From Tritrichomonas foetus (Eukaryota; Parabasalia; Tritrichomonadida; Tritrichomonadidae): a stretch of 45,165 bases of DNA. The notes under the pieces are model-generated. The model ran no database searches. It saw only the letters and a list, made by a program, of their open reading frames with translations, and was not told the DNA's origin. How positions within the stretch are numbered: position 1 is the stretch's first letter; every line of letters starts with the position of its first letter. The stretch is taken from the NCBI GenBank assembly GCA_001839685.1, contig MLAK01000326.1:32051-77215 (forward strand), read 5' to 3'. The translations under genes were made by a program, and so were the position numbers. Shown in pieces: positions 1 through 10,200 of this stretch.

Positions 1-170
1 TTATTAAAATGTAATTAGTTGAATATTGAAAAAAATGATTTTCATCAATTTTATGAAAATCTTATTTTCATCTTATAATGTATATATTCAATTTGAATAC
101 ATGTATTAAATTGAATGTATCTTATTAAAATGTAATTAGTTGAATATTGAATTGATTTTCATCATTTTTT
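1..170. repeat. Direct repeat, two copies about 121 bp apart
   Basis: A 30-base AT-rich sequence at 1-30 recurs exactly at 122-151. Both copies are followed by similar text (gattttcatca). The offset is 121 bp, so this may be the end of a tandem array cut by the window edge. No open frame is seen here. Confidence 0.7.
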
Positions 171-1228
171 CTCACACTTTTGTTTAATTAAATTAATGTT
201 TGATCAATCGTCATTGAAATTTAAATTCAGCACCAAAATATTCAAAAAAAGCATAAAAATTAAAATATTTCAATTATCAATTGCTAATTCTAATAATTTG
301 GTATTCAAATAATTTCGAATTATTGGTCAACGCAAAGATGAAGGGTCTTTATTATCAGTATTTTAGTTAGATATTTTATTTATTAATATTTATTTTTGTT
401 TTATCTAGAGCAACAGAAAAAAAAAAAAAAAATAAAATAAATTGAAATAATTCGAACCAAGGCATTTTTAACAATTCGCCCATAAAATATAAACTTTTTC
501 CAAAATTTTCAAATATTTAAACGATTATATAAGCTTGGTACCACAAACAGCATGACCCCTCGTCAAAAACTCCCCTTCATTACAAGCAGGTCGGAACGGA
601 TTTTAACTCTTAGCCAGAATTAGAATCCCCTGCAAGCTTTGTCAAGGAGCAATTGAGAGAAGTAATTTTCCCGCGCAAAATTCTGCCATTTCTAAAAGTT
701 CTCAAAAATTATTTTTGTGGCGAGGGAGGAAAATGGATAGTGTCAAAATTCGTGCCAATTTCTCTTTCATTTTAGTACGTTTGAAAAAGTGGATTTGATT
801 TAACATTAGAAGATTGGTAATTCAATAATGAAAACCTTTTAAATATTGAATGCTGTTAAAGATAACGGACAAGTTTTATCATGGAATTAAAGATTCATCA
901 GCTAATAAGGTTTTAAATGGCCTAGTACCCTTTTCATTCTAGAAAAAAAATATATTCAATATTGATACAAAAGCAGATTCATGACACTTTGAATTATTTT
1001 CAAATTTTTTTTATTATTTAACATAGAGAGAAATCGAGAAAGCCTATTCTTAATCAATGTTTCTAGAATGAAGAGGAGGAACCAGTCAAAAAATAATGTA
1101 ACTCAATTCTTGTTTGAAATCTTCGACGATATTTTTTATTTTTATGGAAATATTCAGAGGACATAATTTTATTATGAAAATCTTCTTTGAAAAATTCAAT
1201 AAATAGATTATAAATTAAGTATCTTTTT
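171..1228. other. Intergenic spacer with a GC-elevated island at about 528-680
   Basis: No convincing ORF on either strand. Most of it is AT-rich and low complexity. The stretch from about 528 to 680 is clearly richer in G and C, has no open frame of note and is bounded by AAGCTTG/CAAGCTT. It could be a small structured RNA gene, but I could not match it to tRNA, SRP RNA or U6. A TTTTCCCGCGCAAAA string, resembling an E2F site, lies at 666-680. Confidence 0.5.
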
Positions 1229-1238
1229 TCACATCATT
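1229..1238 (+). promoter_or_regulatory. Initiator-like motif of the Myb gene
   Basis: TCACATCATT contains two overlapping matches to the trichomonad initiator consensus TCA-Y-W. These would place transcription starts at 1231 or 1236, 20-25 bases before the ATG at 1256. Short leaders are normal in trichomonads. The motif is short and can occur by chance in AT-rich DNA. Confidence 0.4.
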
Positions 1239-1255
1239 TTTTAGTAAAGTTAGAT

Positions 1256-2101
1256 ATGCAGCAGAACCAACTGAACATCTTTCAAGAGATTGATAAAAAT
1301 TACTATGATGCTCTAAATACATTGAAGCACCAACAGCATCAGAACCAATCAATACAACAGCAATTAATGCAACAACAACAACAGTTAACAATGCAACAAC
1401 TTCAATTCTATCAGTCCAACAACAGAAAAAATGAAGCCAAACAAAACCTTCGGAATAGATTTACCAAAGAAGAAGATTCTCTTTTAAAAAACCTTGTTGA
1501 TGAACATACAAATGAAGTAGGAAAAATTGATTGGAATGCTGTCAGTAGTAAAATAACTGGAAGAACAAATAGGCAATGTCGTGAAAGATACACTAATTAT
1601 TTAAAAGCCCATCAAAAGAAATCCAAGTGGTCGAAAGAAGAAGATGAATTGTTGATTGAGAAATATAATGAGTATGGTCCCAAATGGATTTTAATTGAAC
1701 AATTTTTTCATGGAAGATCCAATATTAATATTAAAAATCATTTTAGCTGCCTCTTAAGGGCCCTTTCTAGGCAATCATTAAAGAAAACGTATAGCCAGAA
1801 TAGCTCTGATGTGTCAGATGAAGATTTTTCATTTTCAGAAGACTCAGATGAGTATGAATCATGTAATGATAAATCTAAAGAGTCTCCAGATATGAAAGGT
1901 TGGAACATACCAAAAGGTACATGGATCTCTGAAAGTAATAACTCATCTCAGAGTTCATCATCATCACTTGAAAGTGAAAATGAATCTGATGAAACAAAAA
2001 TTCAAATGAAAGTATTTAACGATCTTTTTGATAAAGTTGTTGATTCAATATTTACAGATGAAGATGCTGCTATATTTAACACATTTCCTTTTGAAATCTG
2101 A
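1256..2101 (+). CDS. R2R3-type Myb-like DNA-binding protein
   Basis: 281 residues. Residues about 15-50 are very glutamine-rich. Two consecutive Myb/SANT repeats follow at about 69-170. The first has the pattern RF-x-KEED...W...RTNRQCRERY, with Phe and Tyr replacing two of the usual three tryptophans. The second has KWSKEEDELL...PKW...GRSNINIKNHF. The C-terminal third is Ser/Asp/Glu-rich and looks disordered. R2R3 Myb proteins are a large expanded family in trichomonads, some of them regulating promoters of surface and iron-regulated genes. The target of this one is unknown. The family call is secure; nuclear transcription factor function is inferred from the family. Confidence 0.88.
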   Translation: MQQNQLNIFQEIDKNYYDALNTLKHQQHQNQSIQQQLMQQQQQLTMQQLQFYQSNNRKNEAKQNLRNRFTKEEDSLLKNLVDEHTNEVGKIDWNAVSSKITGRTNRQCRERYTNYLKAHQKKSKWSKEEDELLIEKYNEYGPKWILIEQFFHGRSNINIKNHFSCLLRALSRQSLKKTYSQNSSDVSDEDFSFSEDSDEYESCNDKSKESPDMKGWNIPKGTWISESNNSSQSSSSSLESENESDETKIQMKVFNDLFDKVVDSIFTDEDAAIFNTFPFEI

Positions 2102-2188
2102 TTCGCAAGAAATCGTATTATTATATTGAAATACAAATATAAAGTTAACAAAATCAATAAAACTATCTGATAATATTTTGATTATTTA

Positions 2189-3709
2189 CTACTTTCTTCC
2201 AAATCCAAGCTCATAAAATAATCCTTTCTTTTCTGAAGCTTCGATTGTTACCATCTTTACTTGCATATTTTTTGGTTTGCTATCTTTTTTATTTGGATCG
2301 TTTGACGAATTACCAGAACTAAACCAATTTGATTTTTCATCTTTATTTTTTGGAATAACTTTCTTTGTGGTATATTGATCATTGTTATTGGTTTGCTGAT
2401 TCGCATATCTCATTACAGGTGGCTGCTTTTTTCCCCAATTTGGTTCTTGTGGATTTTGGTTTCTTTGAGATGACGACGTCTTACTTTGATAATTATATGT
2501 TGGATTCATATCATTGCTTTTTTGACCATGATATTTATTGTCATTGGGATTCATCATGACCCCATGTTCATTATACCTACCAGAATCTTTGGCTAGTTGA
2601 GCTTGTCTCATTGCAGTATCAGAATAATCCCCGCAATAAACAGTCTTTTTTTGAGAGACATTTGATGAAACAGAAGCATTATTGGATACAGTTGGTGATT
2701 GTGAAGAAGGAGTGGAAGTTTTTTGACCATGATATTTATTGTCATTGGGATTCATCATGACTCCATGTTCATTATACCTACCAGAATCTTTGGCTAGTTG
2801 AGCTTGTCTCATTGCAGTATCAGAATAATCCCCGCAATAAACAGTCTTTTTTTGAGAGACATTTGATGAAACAGAAGCATTATTGGATACAGTTGGTGAT
2901 TGTGAAGAAGGAGTGGAAGTTTTTTGACCATGATATTTATTGTCATTGGGATTCATCATGACTCCATGTTCATTATACCTACCAGAATCTTTGGCTAGTT
3001 GAGCTTGTCTCATTGCAGTATCAGAATAATCCCCGCAATAAACAGTCTTTTTTGTTGACACATTTTGCGGCTGAGAAGGTGGTGTTTTTGATTGTGAAGC
3101 AGCAACAGTGGAAGTCTTTTGCCCATGATATTTGTTATCATCAGGATTCATCATAACGCCGTGTTCGTTGTATCTTCCAGCATCTTTCGTCTTTTGAGCT
3201 TGATTATAAGCACTTTCGGGTGTTGAGAGATTATTATATGGTTTTGAGAAACTATTTACAGGTTTAGTGGAAGCTCCAGCTTTAACCGCATCTTGTAGAA
3301 TTGGTCCTCTGTAACTCGGAGAATATTGTATATTTCTTGCTAAACTAACAATATTTAATAAAAATTGATTCATGTTTCTGTTCTCAAAAACATCTTCAAA
3401 AACGCATGTTTCATTATCTTTACATCCCAATTGAATGCAACTTCGTTGGAAAAATCCGAAATTTTCTCGGCAAAACATTGTGACTTTAGATTGATGTATT
3501 TTTGGAATCATTCCAGGTCTAATGACATTAATAAGTTCACATAATGCTACTCCATCACACAAGCTCTCTCTAAAATTTCCATTCAGTTTTCTTCTTATAT
3601 TCCCTTCAATCCAAAGCTTTACTTGGCCTTCTAATACGAAATCATATTGACTTGATCTTTTATTTGCTAAATCAGCATATATACCAAGAGACTCAGCTCG
3701 ATTAGACAT
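2189..3709 (-). CDS. Calponin-homology domain protein with tandem C-terminal repeats
   Basis: 506 residues. The N-terminal region, about 20-125, reads as a calponin-homology domain (KLWIEGNI...LCDGVALCELINVIRPG...ENFGFFQRSCIQLG...FEDVFE...QFLLNIVSLAR), of the kind found in transgelin/calponin-like actin-binding proteins. It is followed by four copies of a module with the core Q-A-x-x-x-K-D-[SA]-GRYNEHGVMMNP-[ND]-DNKYHGQK. Three copies are almost identical at DNA level (201-bp period) and the first is diverged. The tail is Asn/Gln/Lys-rich. A cytoskeletal, actin-associated role is inferred from the CH domain. The repeat is not a canonical calponin repeat that I can recognise. Start: first ATG, 10 bases after a TCACC sequence. 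Confidence 0.8.
   Translation of the reverse strand: MSNRAESLGIYADLANKRSSQYDFVLEGQVKLWIEGNIRRKLNGNFRESLCDGVALCELINVIRPGMIPKIHQSKVTMFCRENFGFFQRSCIQLGCKDNETCVFEDVFENRNMNQFLLNIVSLARNIQYSPSYRGPILQDAVKAGASTKPVNSFSKPYNNLSTPESAYNQAQKTKDAGRYNEHGVMMNPDDNKYHGQKTSTVAASQSKTPPSQPQNVSTKKTVYCGDYSDTAMRQAQLAKDSGRYNEHGVMMNPNDNKYHGQKTSTPSSQSPTVSNNASVSSNVSQKKTVYCGDYSDTAMRQAQLAKDSGRYNEHGVMMNPNDNKYHGQKTSTPSSQSPTVSNNASVSSNVSQKKTVYCGDYSDTAMRQAQLAKDSGRYNEHGVMMNPNDNKYHGQKSNDMNPTYNYQSKTSSSQRNQNPQEPNWGKKQPPVMRYANQQTNNNDQYTTKKVIPKNKDEKSNWFSSGNSSNDPNKKDSKPKNMQVKMVTIEASEKKGLFYELGFGRK
2518..3058. repeat. 201-bp coding tandem repeat, about 2.7 near-identical copies
   Basis: Copies begin near 2518, 2719 and 2920, with the third partial. 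They differ by only a few bases. A fourth, diverged copy of the core module lies at about 3115-3205. The repeat keeps the reading frame of the CH-domain protein (67 residues per unit), so copy number can change without breaking the gene. Confidence 0.9.
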
Positions 3710-3928
3710 TTGTAGGTGAATTTATGAACCCAATTTTCAGAGGCTGTAATAAAATTCTGAGCTTTTTATGTATCTGTTCAAAATTTGTCTCCAATGCCAA
3801 TTTTTCTTCGAGAAGATGATGTTTATAAAAATATGCAGAAATGAGGTAATATTAAAAAGGAACATTTAAAGAAACATGTAAAGAAATAAATAGGTTTCAT
3901 ATTCAGAAAAATTGTTTTTGTTATCATG

Positions 3929-5068
3929 TTAGTACTTCTTATGTCTTCGCTTTTCTCCGCGTGAAAATGGTGGTGCTGTTGCTCTGAATATAGCGTCAAC
4001 TTCAGGAGATGCTATAAACCCTTGAGATCCATTTTTATGAATTGTTGTGCCACTCTGTGCATATTGATCATCTTTTGGAAGATGGTTCGAATGAATGATA
4101 GGTGTTGAGGAAAGTGAATTCATTGAGGATACTGCTGAACTTGGACTCAAATCCCCAGTGCTTGATTTAATTCGTTTGATATAATCTGTATAAACGTCAG
4201 CATTAGTTCCTGGAAACCATAAGGACTCATCAGTTTCAAACATCGTGCATAAGTTCTGGAAAGTTGGGCGTTTATCTGGATTAGAATTCCAACATGATTC
4301 TATCAGATTGCGAAAACCTTCAGGGACAGTTTCTGGGATATCAAAACGTTCACCATTTCCAATTCTATACATTACTCCTGTCTGGTTGAGTTTTTTATGA
4401 TCACTAAAAGTGATTTCTTGAACAAAGTATGAAAGCAATGTCACAGCAAATGAATAAATATCAATTGCATTTGGTAAGGTGATGTGACCTTCTATTGCTT
4501 CTGGTGCCAAATATTGAGGCGTACCAATTGATAATGTCATTTTTGCATTATCAACAACAACTTTTGATATACCAAAATCAGTTACAAGTACTTCCATATT
4601 ATTATCAAAAAGAATATTCTCTGGTTTTAGATCACGATGAACAATCCCTTGTGAGTGTAAGTATGCCATTGCAGAAGAAATTCCGTAAATGGAACATGTC
4701 ATTTTAGTCGCATCAAAAACATCATCAGGGATATTTTTTTTGAAACGTTTGTTTATAGCATTCTTTAAATTTCCGTTGGGGCAAAATGGCATAATTATTT
4801 TTGGGATGGAATTGTTTCGGTCTGGTAATGCGAATCCAATGAGCTGTAGGCAGCTTGGATGTTTGACGCGTGCTAGAATTTGGAGTTCTCTCGAAAGGTG
4901 AAGATTCTGTTCATATGTATTCGTATTGTTGAGAAATTTGATGGCAACTGTTTTTCCGGTTCTTTTTTCTGCCCCTTTGTATACTACACCAAAGTTTCCA
5001 GATCCGCACGATCTTTTTTCCCTTTCGAAGTCATTGATATCTCGAATAAAGTTGGAAAGTGCATCCAT
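3929..5068 (-). CDS. Protein kinase (TKL-like), 379 aa
   Basis: The kinase domain spans about residues 17-278: glycine loop CGSGNFGVVYKG, catalytic Lys in VAIKFL, HRDLKPEN catalytic loop, DFGISK, GTPQYLAPEA activation segment and a C-lobe ending WNSNPDKRPTFQNL. All catalytic residues are present, so it should be active. The last 100 residues are Ser-rich, without a recognisable domain, and end with a basic RGEKRRHKKY. The WNSNPDKRPTF motif fits the TKL-type kinases that are greatly expanded in trichomonads. Substrate unknown. A TCACT initiator-like motif lies at 5102-5106 on the same strand. Confidence 0.9.
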   Translation of the reverse strand: MDALSNFIRDINDFEREKRSCGSGNFGVVYKGAEKRTGKTVAIKFLNNTNTYEQNLHLSRELQILARVKHPSCLQLIGFALPDRNNSIPKIIMPFCPNGNLKNAINKRFKKNIPDDVFDATKMTCSIYGISSAMAYLHSQGIVHRDLKPENILFDNNMEVLVTDFGISKVVVDNAKMTLSIGTPQYLAPEAIEGHITLPNAIDIYSFAVTLLSYFVQEITFSDHKKLNQTGVMYRIGNGERFDIPETVPEGFRNLIESCWNSNPDKRPTFQNLCTMFETDESLWFPGTNADVYTDYIKRIKSSTGDLSPSSAVSSMNSLSSTPIIHSNHLPKDDQYAQSGTTIHKNGSQGFIASPEVDAIFRATAPPFSRGEKRRHKKY

Positions 5069-5101
5069 TTGGAAAAAATTGTCAGAAAACGATCAATTTT
5101 T

Positions 5102-5106
5102 AGTGA
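5102..5106 (-). promoter_or_regulatory. Initiator-like TCACT upstream of the kinase gene
   Basis: Matches TCA-Y-W, 36 bases before the ATG at 5068. Single short motif; weak on its own. Confidence 0.3.
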
Positions 5107-5344
5107 ATTATATTTGAGAAAAAGTTTCACAAACACATCAAATATTGAAAGTTTTAAATCGTTTGGATTTTGTCACAGATGATTTTTGAATTCAAAAAAT
5201 ATTAATTCAAAATCTTATCAATGCATTGAAAATTCTGATGTGGTTTATTGAAAAAGTTTAAATACCTTATTTTGTAAACTACTGAAAAATATACAGAAAT
5301 TTTTAACGTACACCAATTTATAATTAATTTCGAGAAGTTTTACT

Positions 5345-6580
5345 ATGGATGGTGAAGGGGTGACTCCTCCTTCTCCAATTCTATTATCAGACAATTTCGC
5401 TTCACCACCGCCGAATGCATCAGGTTTATCTCTATTGAATAAATATTCAGATGATCTCTCCTATTATTCGTCATACGATGATTCATACGATTCAGAAAAT
5501 GCAATTCCGATCGAGCCTCCACCGATGCCGCCTTACGTTGAAAAATCGACAAATCCACGATTTCAAAAATTCAAACCAAGAAAGAATCCTTTCCCGTATA
5601 GTACGCCTGATGATTCGCTATTTACACCAACGCAATTGAATAGACTTGTTAATTTGGCATTAGAAAGAAAAAAATTAAAATTGAATACGCAAGAAGAATA
5701 TGAATCAGTTATTGCCGAACTTTCAACGAAACGAACATATTATGCAGCAAAGCACAAATATGCTGAAGCAGAACGGTATCAAAATGCAATCAAATTTGTT
5801 CGAAATAGCGAATTACAAATGAGGAAGAATGAAATTAAAGAAAAGGCATCAAACGCGTTTTTGAAGAAGGAAACAACATTTAAAAAGACTTTTCTGGAAT
5901 TCGATCAAGAAACAAAAATTGAAATGGATAATTTGAAAAACGAAATTCAAGCCCAGAGGGAACAAATGAGTCAAAGACACGAAGATGAAATCGAGGCCTT
6001 AGAAAACCTCTGGAAAAGTCAAAAGAAAGCAAGATTATATAATCGTCCATCAAAGACATTATCAACACTTCGAAGACAGCTCAATTTCATGCTTACTCAA
6101 TGCAGATTTGATGAAGCTAAAGAAGTGCAAAAGCACATCGATGAACAAGCAAATATCGAGCAGAAACAAAATCATGAACACATGCAACACGATTTTTCTG
6201 AGGCCCTCAGAAAATTAACAGAAAAACAAAATGAAGAAAAAAGATTCTTCGAAGATCGCGCACAGATTAGAATTCGAACTTTTGAACAGAAAAGACAGAG
6301 ATTGAGAGCAGGCTTTGAAAACAGGGCTCGAAAATTGAATGCTAAAAAGGAAGTGGTTACAAATCCTGACAGAGTTTGGGTTTCAACACAAAATCAGAGA
6401 ATTGGTGATGATGCGACAATGAGGAGGGCACCGATGAAGCCAACTATGAAGATAGCAAAAAAGGACATTTATGAAAAAGAAGTGGTCACACTCGAGCTCC
6501 CTCCTTTAGCAATGCCAAAACCGAAAAAAGCGAAAACCAAGAGACCAATGAAAGCTGCGAAGACAAAGCCGAAGTTTTAA
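5345..6580 (+). CDS. Coiled-coil protein, intronless paralogue of the gene at 26360
   Basis: 411 residues with a Pro/Ser/Asp-rich N-terminus (1-85), a long charged helical and probably coiled-coil region (about 95-340) and a Lys/Pro-rich tail. No enzyme motif is seen. It shares an architecture with the spliced gene at 26360-28376. In both, a signature W-[KQ]-S-x-KK-x-x-LYN-[RK]-PS is followed by a block ending in a short heptad-like helix with FD-E-A/FKDVEK. This block recurs in trichomonad cytoskeletal coiled-coil proteins, but I cannot name a known family. A cytoskeletal role is a guess from the composition. The ATG at 5345 is the first in frame. Confidence 0.8.
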   Translation: MDGEGVTPPSPILLSDNFASPPPNASGLSLLNKYSDDLSYYSSYDDSYDSENAIPIEPPPMPPYVEKSTNPRFQKFKPRKNPFPYSTPDDSLFTPTQLNRLVNLALERKKLKLNTQEEYESVIAELSTKRTYYAAKHKYAEAERYQNAIKFVRNSELQMRKNEIKEKASNAFLKKETTFKKTFLEFDQETKIEMDNLKNEIQAQREQMSQRHEDEIEALENLWKSQKKARLYNRPSKTLSTLRRQLNFMLTQCRFDEAKEVQKHIDEQANIEQKQNHEHMQHDFSEALRKLTEKQNEEKRFFEDRAQIRIRTFEQKRQRLRAGFENRARKLNAKKEVVTNPDRVWVSTQNQRIGDDATMRRAPMKPTMKIAKKDIYEKEVVTLELPPLAMPKPKKAKTKRPMKAAKTKPKF

Positions 6581-7240
6581 TGTAATGCTATAATATAGTA
6601 TAATTTGTTTTTTGTTGTATTAATAATTCATTGTTTTGTGAATATATAAAAATATTATTTTTAATTTTTTTTTTTTTATGGCTATTTTTGGTTTCTCAGG
6701 ATTGAAGAATATCATATGAACGTTACAATTGATTATGTGGTTGAAATATAGTTTTAGAAAGAGAATAGTTTTCTTTTTGAGGACATCACTTTTTGAGTGG
6801 AGTTTTGCACTTTTCGAAAATCGCCTTTCTTAAAAAAGTGGTATATTGAGAATTTTTTTTCATGAATTTCTGAAATAACAAAAATAACATTCAGAAAAAG
6901 CTTATCTAGATTGAGAGTTTCTTTTCAATTGATATTGTTTTATCGTACTATTATCTCCTGATATAATAAGAATTTTTTGACCACACTATGTATTACACAA
7001 TAACAATATTGTTTATAAATAGATATTTGTATAAAAATTGCAGAATATCTTCAGAACGAATATAGTTTCAGAAAAACAAATTGGATTTCTCAATAGTTGT
7101 AAATGTAAACAGCTTTTTCAATAACTTTATTTATTTTTGAGAATATAAAATTCGTAAAATCGTGAAAAATAAACAACTTTTTCTGTTAATTATTTTTCCT
7201 TTTTGTGAATATAATCGGTCGATAACCATCAAATGGAATT
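6581..7240. other. AT-rich spacer between the coiled-coil and cyclase genes
   Basis: About 660 bp without a supportable gene; poly-T runs and AT-rich text. At 7233-7244 there is a three-codon upstream ORF whose TGA overlaps the ATG of the cyclase gene at 7241. Confidence 0.6.
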
Positions 7241-10200
7241 ATGAACAATCCTACTCTTTCCCAGAATAGGATTGTAGTTTTTGGCCACGATAATGAATCA
7301 TCTCGAGCTTCATATATCGAATCAGACGAGGATTTCTCCGTTTCTACCAGTTCGTATTCAGATCACTTACATTATATACACAAACTTGTTAAAACGTCAG
7401 CAAAGCTTCATCGAGTTTTATTTTTCTATTTAATTTATCAGATTTGTTTTATTCCGATAACAAAACACGTCATATACGCTTCATCTAATCCATTCATAAA
7501 TAATTTTCTGGAAGTATTCGCATATCTTTCGCTCACACATGCACCTGATGCATCATCACCGTCATTTATTCCACTTTTTGCGGTTATTATTGTTTTTAAT
7601 TTGCTCGAATTAGTCGTTTATATCATATCGCGAGTTTATTTTGATGTTTTTCGTTTTGTTCCAAAATACTTATGCTACTGTACTATATTTTTATCGGACT
7701 TAATGGCCACCATATTTTTCCCATGTACAACCGCTTTTTGCGCCAGTTATTTCTCAAACGTTTTTTCATCAAAAACATCATCCGTTATTTTGGCATTTAT
7801 TGTATTTTTAGTTCAAATTTTAGTGTTTATTCGGTCAATTTATTTCTTATGTTTGAATCATTTTGTAATTCCATATGATGAAATGCTCTTTCGAGTTTTT
7901 TATCCTATAGCCGTTCCAAGATTGTATTCTTTTTTGTCCTTTATGGTTTTTTTAAAGAATGCTATCAATAATTTTCATCCGAATTTTCGAATAATTTATT
8001 TCATATTCACATTTTTTTTAGCAATTTCCTTATTTTTCGTGTATCTTGAGCATAGTTGGATTAATGAGCGTGAAATGGATGCAGTAGCCATCGCCATTTC
8101 TTGTTCAACTGCGCTATCATTAGTATTGGGATTAGATTTCTTCATCTCCGCAAACCAGAATATTATGCAAGATATAATGATAGCTCTCATTTTAGATTAT
8201 GCTATTTTGCTAATTGTTCCACGCATTAATCAACATGTTGTGGATGAAACCATCAAAAGATTAAAAAATCCAAAATACCATCGAAGAGTTAAAACCGCAA
8301 AACAAGCATTTACAGATTTATGTATTGGTTTAAAAAATGCACAAAAAGAAGTTTTAGGTTGTAGCTACATTCTGAAATTATTAAAGAAATTTGATAATGA
8401 TTTCGCACTACTAGTCTGGGTTGCACGATATTCTATGCTCTTTAATAACTGTCCGATAACATTTAAAGATATCATCTACGAAATGAATAATCAACTCAGG
8501 GGCGGATTCAATCCACTTAAAAGACATGCCCTAACATCATTAATGAGAATTGCAGGTCCTACTATCGAGGTTGAGATGGAACGATATAATAAGGAATATA
8601 ATAAAGTACAGAACATATTTGGTAGAGTATTATCTGATACTCATGATTTATTTGATGTCATTGTTGATGAAAATTGGTCATTAATGCCTAAGTTTATTTC
8701 TTATTATGATTATGATTTACGAGTTCTTACTCAGCGATTATTGTTTTTCATCCAAAGATACGGAAATACCCCACACACTCAATTTCTTGTTGAACTATAT
8801 GAATGCTTTTTCCCATTATCTAAAGAATTACGTTTGTTTAAGAAATGGCAAGCAGTCAAGCCAGTTTGTTTATCTACTTATCTATCTTTATTTCCTAAAT
8901 TTTTAACACAAACGACGATGATTGATTCTTATAAGCCAACATATGATTCAACAAAGAAACTTTTGCCTGAAATCCCTCCCAATTTAAAAACTTCTAAAAA
9001 AGAAAAGAAAAGAAAGCAAAGTGGTCCTACAACGCATTTGATGTCTCGACCTTACATTATTTTATACTTCGCATTCATGTTTTTGTTTCCTATAATTTCA
9101 ATTCCTATTAATTTACAAGAAAATGCCAAACATTTACATCGTGTTATGCTTGGACTTAACGGTCATGCCCTTCTTTGGATCTTTTCTAAACTTGAAGCAA
9201 AATTATGGCCTTATTATATATTTTACGATCCAAATAGTACATTTTGGATCTACCAAACCCGTGATGGTTTTAAAGATTTACTTTTACAAGATATTGTCAA
9301 TCTTCAATATAATTTATCGATTTATACATTTGGAAAAGGAAAAGGGCATATGAATAGCGAAAAAGATTATATGAAGGGTGTGGCACTATATTTGACAAAT
9401 ACTAATCGAACAACCATTTATTATCCAGAAAGAACATCTTTATATCAATCTTTGCTTGCTTCAACTTATGTAGCTGTTGATTTTATTGGCTTTGATCATA
9501 TATATTTAAAACCACTTGAAAATATGACATATGTCGAAACTGAGAATTTACTTCTTAAACTTCATGATCAACTTAATTCTGATTTACAAGTCCTTCGATC
9601 AATTCTTTTAGCAAGTGAAGAAAGCCACGATATACATCGTGTGAAAGCACTGAGGTTTATGATCATAAATTTAGCATCATTATTTGTTGGGTTTATTCTT
9701 CTTCTCATTATTTTCAGAATTGGATTGAAAAAGTTGAATATTTTCATGTTGACGATCAAAGATACTTCACAAACAGCAATTTCTTCTTCAAAACATTTCA
9801 TTATGATGTGTTTAGGAGTTATTAATTCCAAAAAGCCATCCAGAAGGTCCAAATCCAATCAAATGTCATTCTTCTTTATAATTCCAATATTGTTCTGTTT
9901 ATTGGCAGCTTGTGCCGTTTTGGAATTTGAATTAGAAGAATGTTTTAATCGGCAATGTGATCGATTGCTGATTTTACATGCTGATTATTCTCTTGGATAT
10001 GCTAATATTTCCTTATCTGCTGCAAAATGTTGTCAATTGCTAATGACATCGAGTGATGGAGTGTCTATTCGAGATGACATTAAAGTACTTGTGCGAAATT
10101 TCGTGAAAGCTAGCTGGGATGAATATGATAATGGCATTCTATTTTGTCCACTCTGCACGAAACGTGAAACTTACATGAAGACCACAAGGCGTGGAGTTTC

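Noticed and set aside
540..680. Possible SRP RNA or U6 snRNA
   Set aside because: The SRP-like GGTCGGAACGGA lacks the following AGCAG element, and the U6-like AGCATGACCCC lacks ACAGAGA upstream; kept only as an unidentified island.
666..680. TTTTCCCGCGCAAAA as an E2F site
   Set aside because: Single match, far (about 575 bp) from the next start codon, no evidence it is used.
2518..3058. Regular repeats suggesting a CRISPR-like array
   Set aside because: They are in-frame 67-residue coding repeats of the CH-domain protein with no spacers.
4495..5182. Several plus-strand ORFs of 63-100 codons
   Set aside because: Antisense shadows of the kinase gene at 3929-5068.
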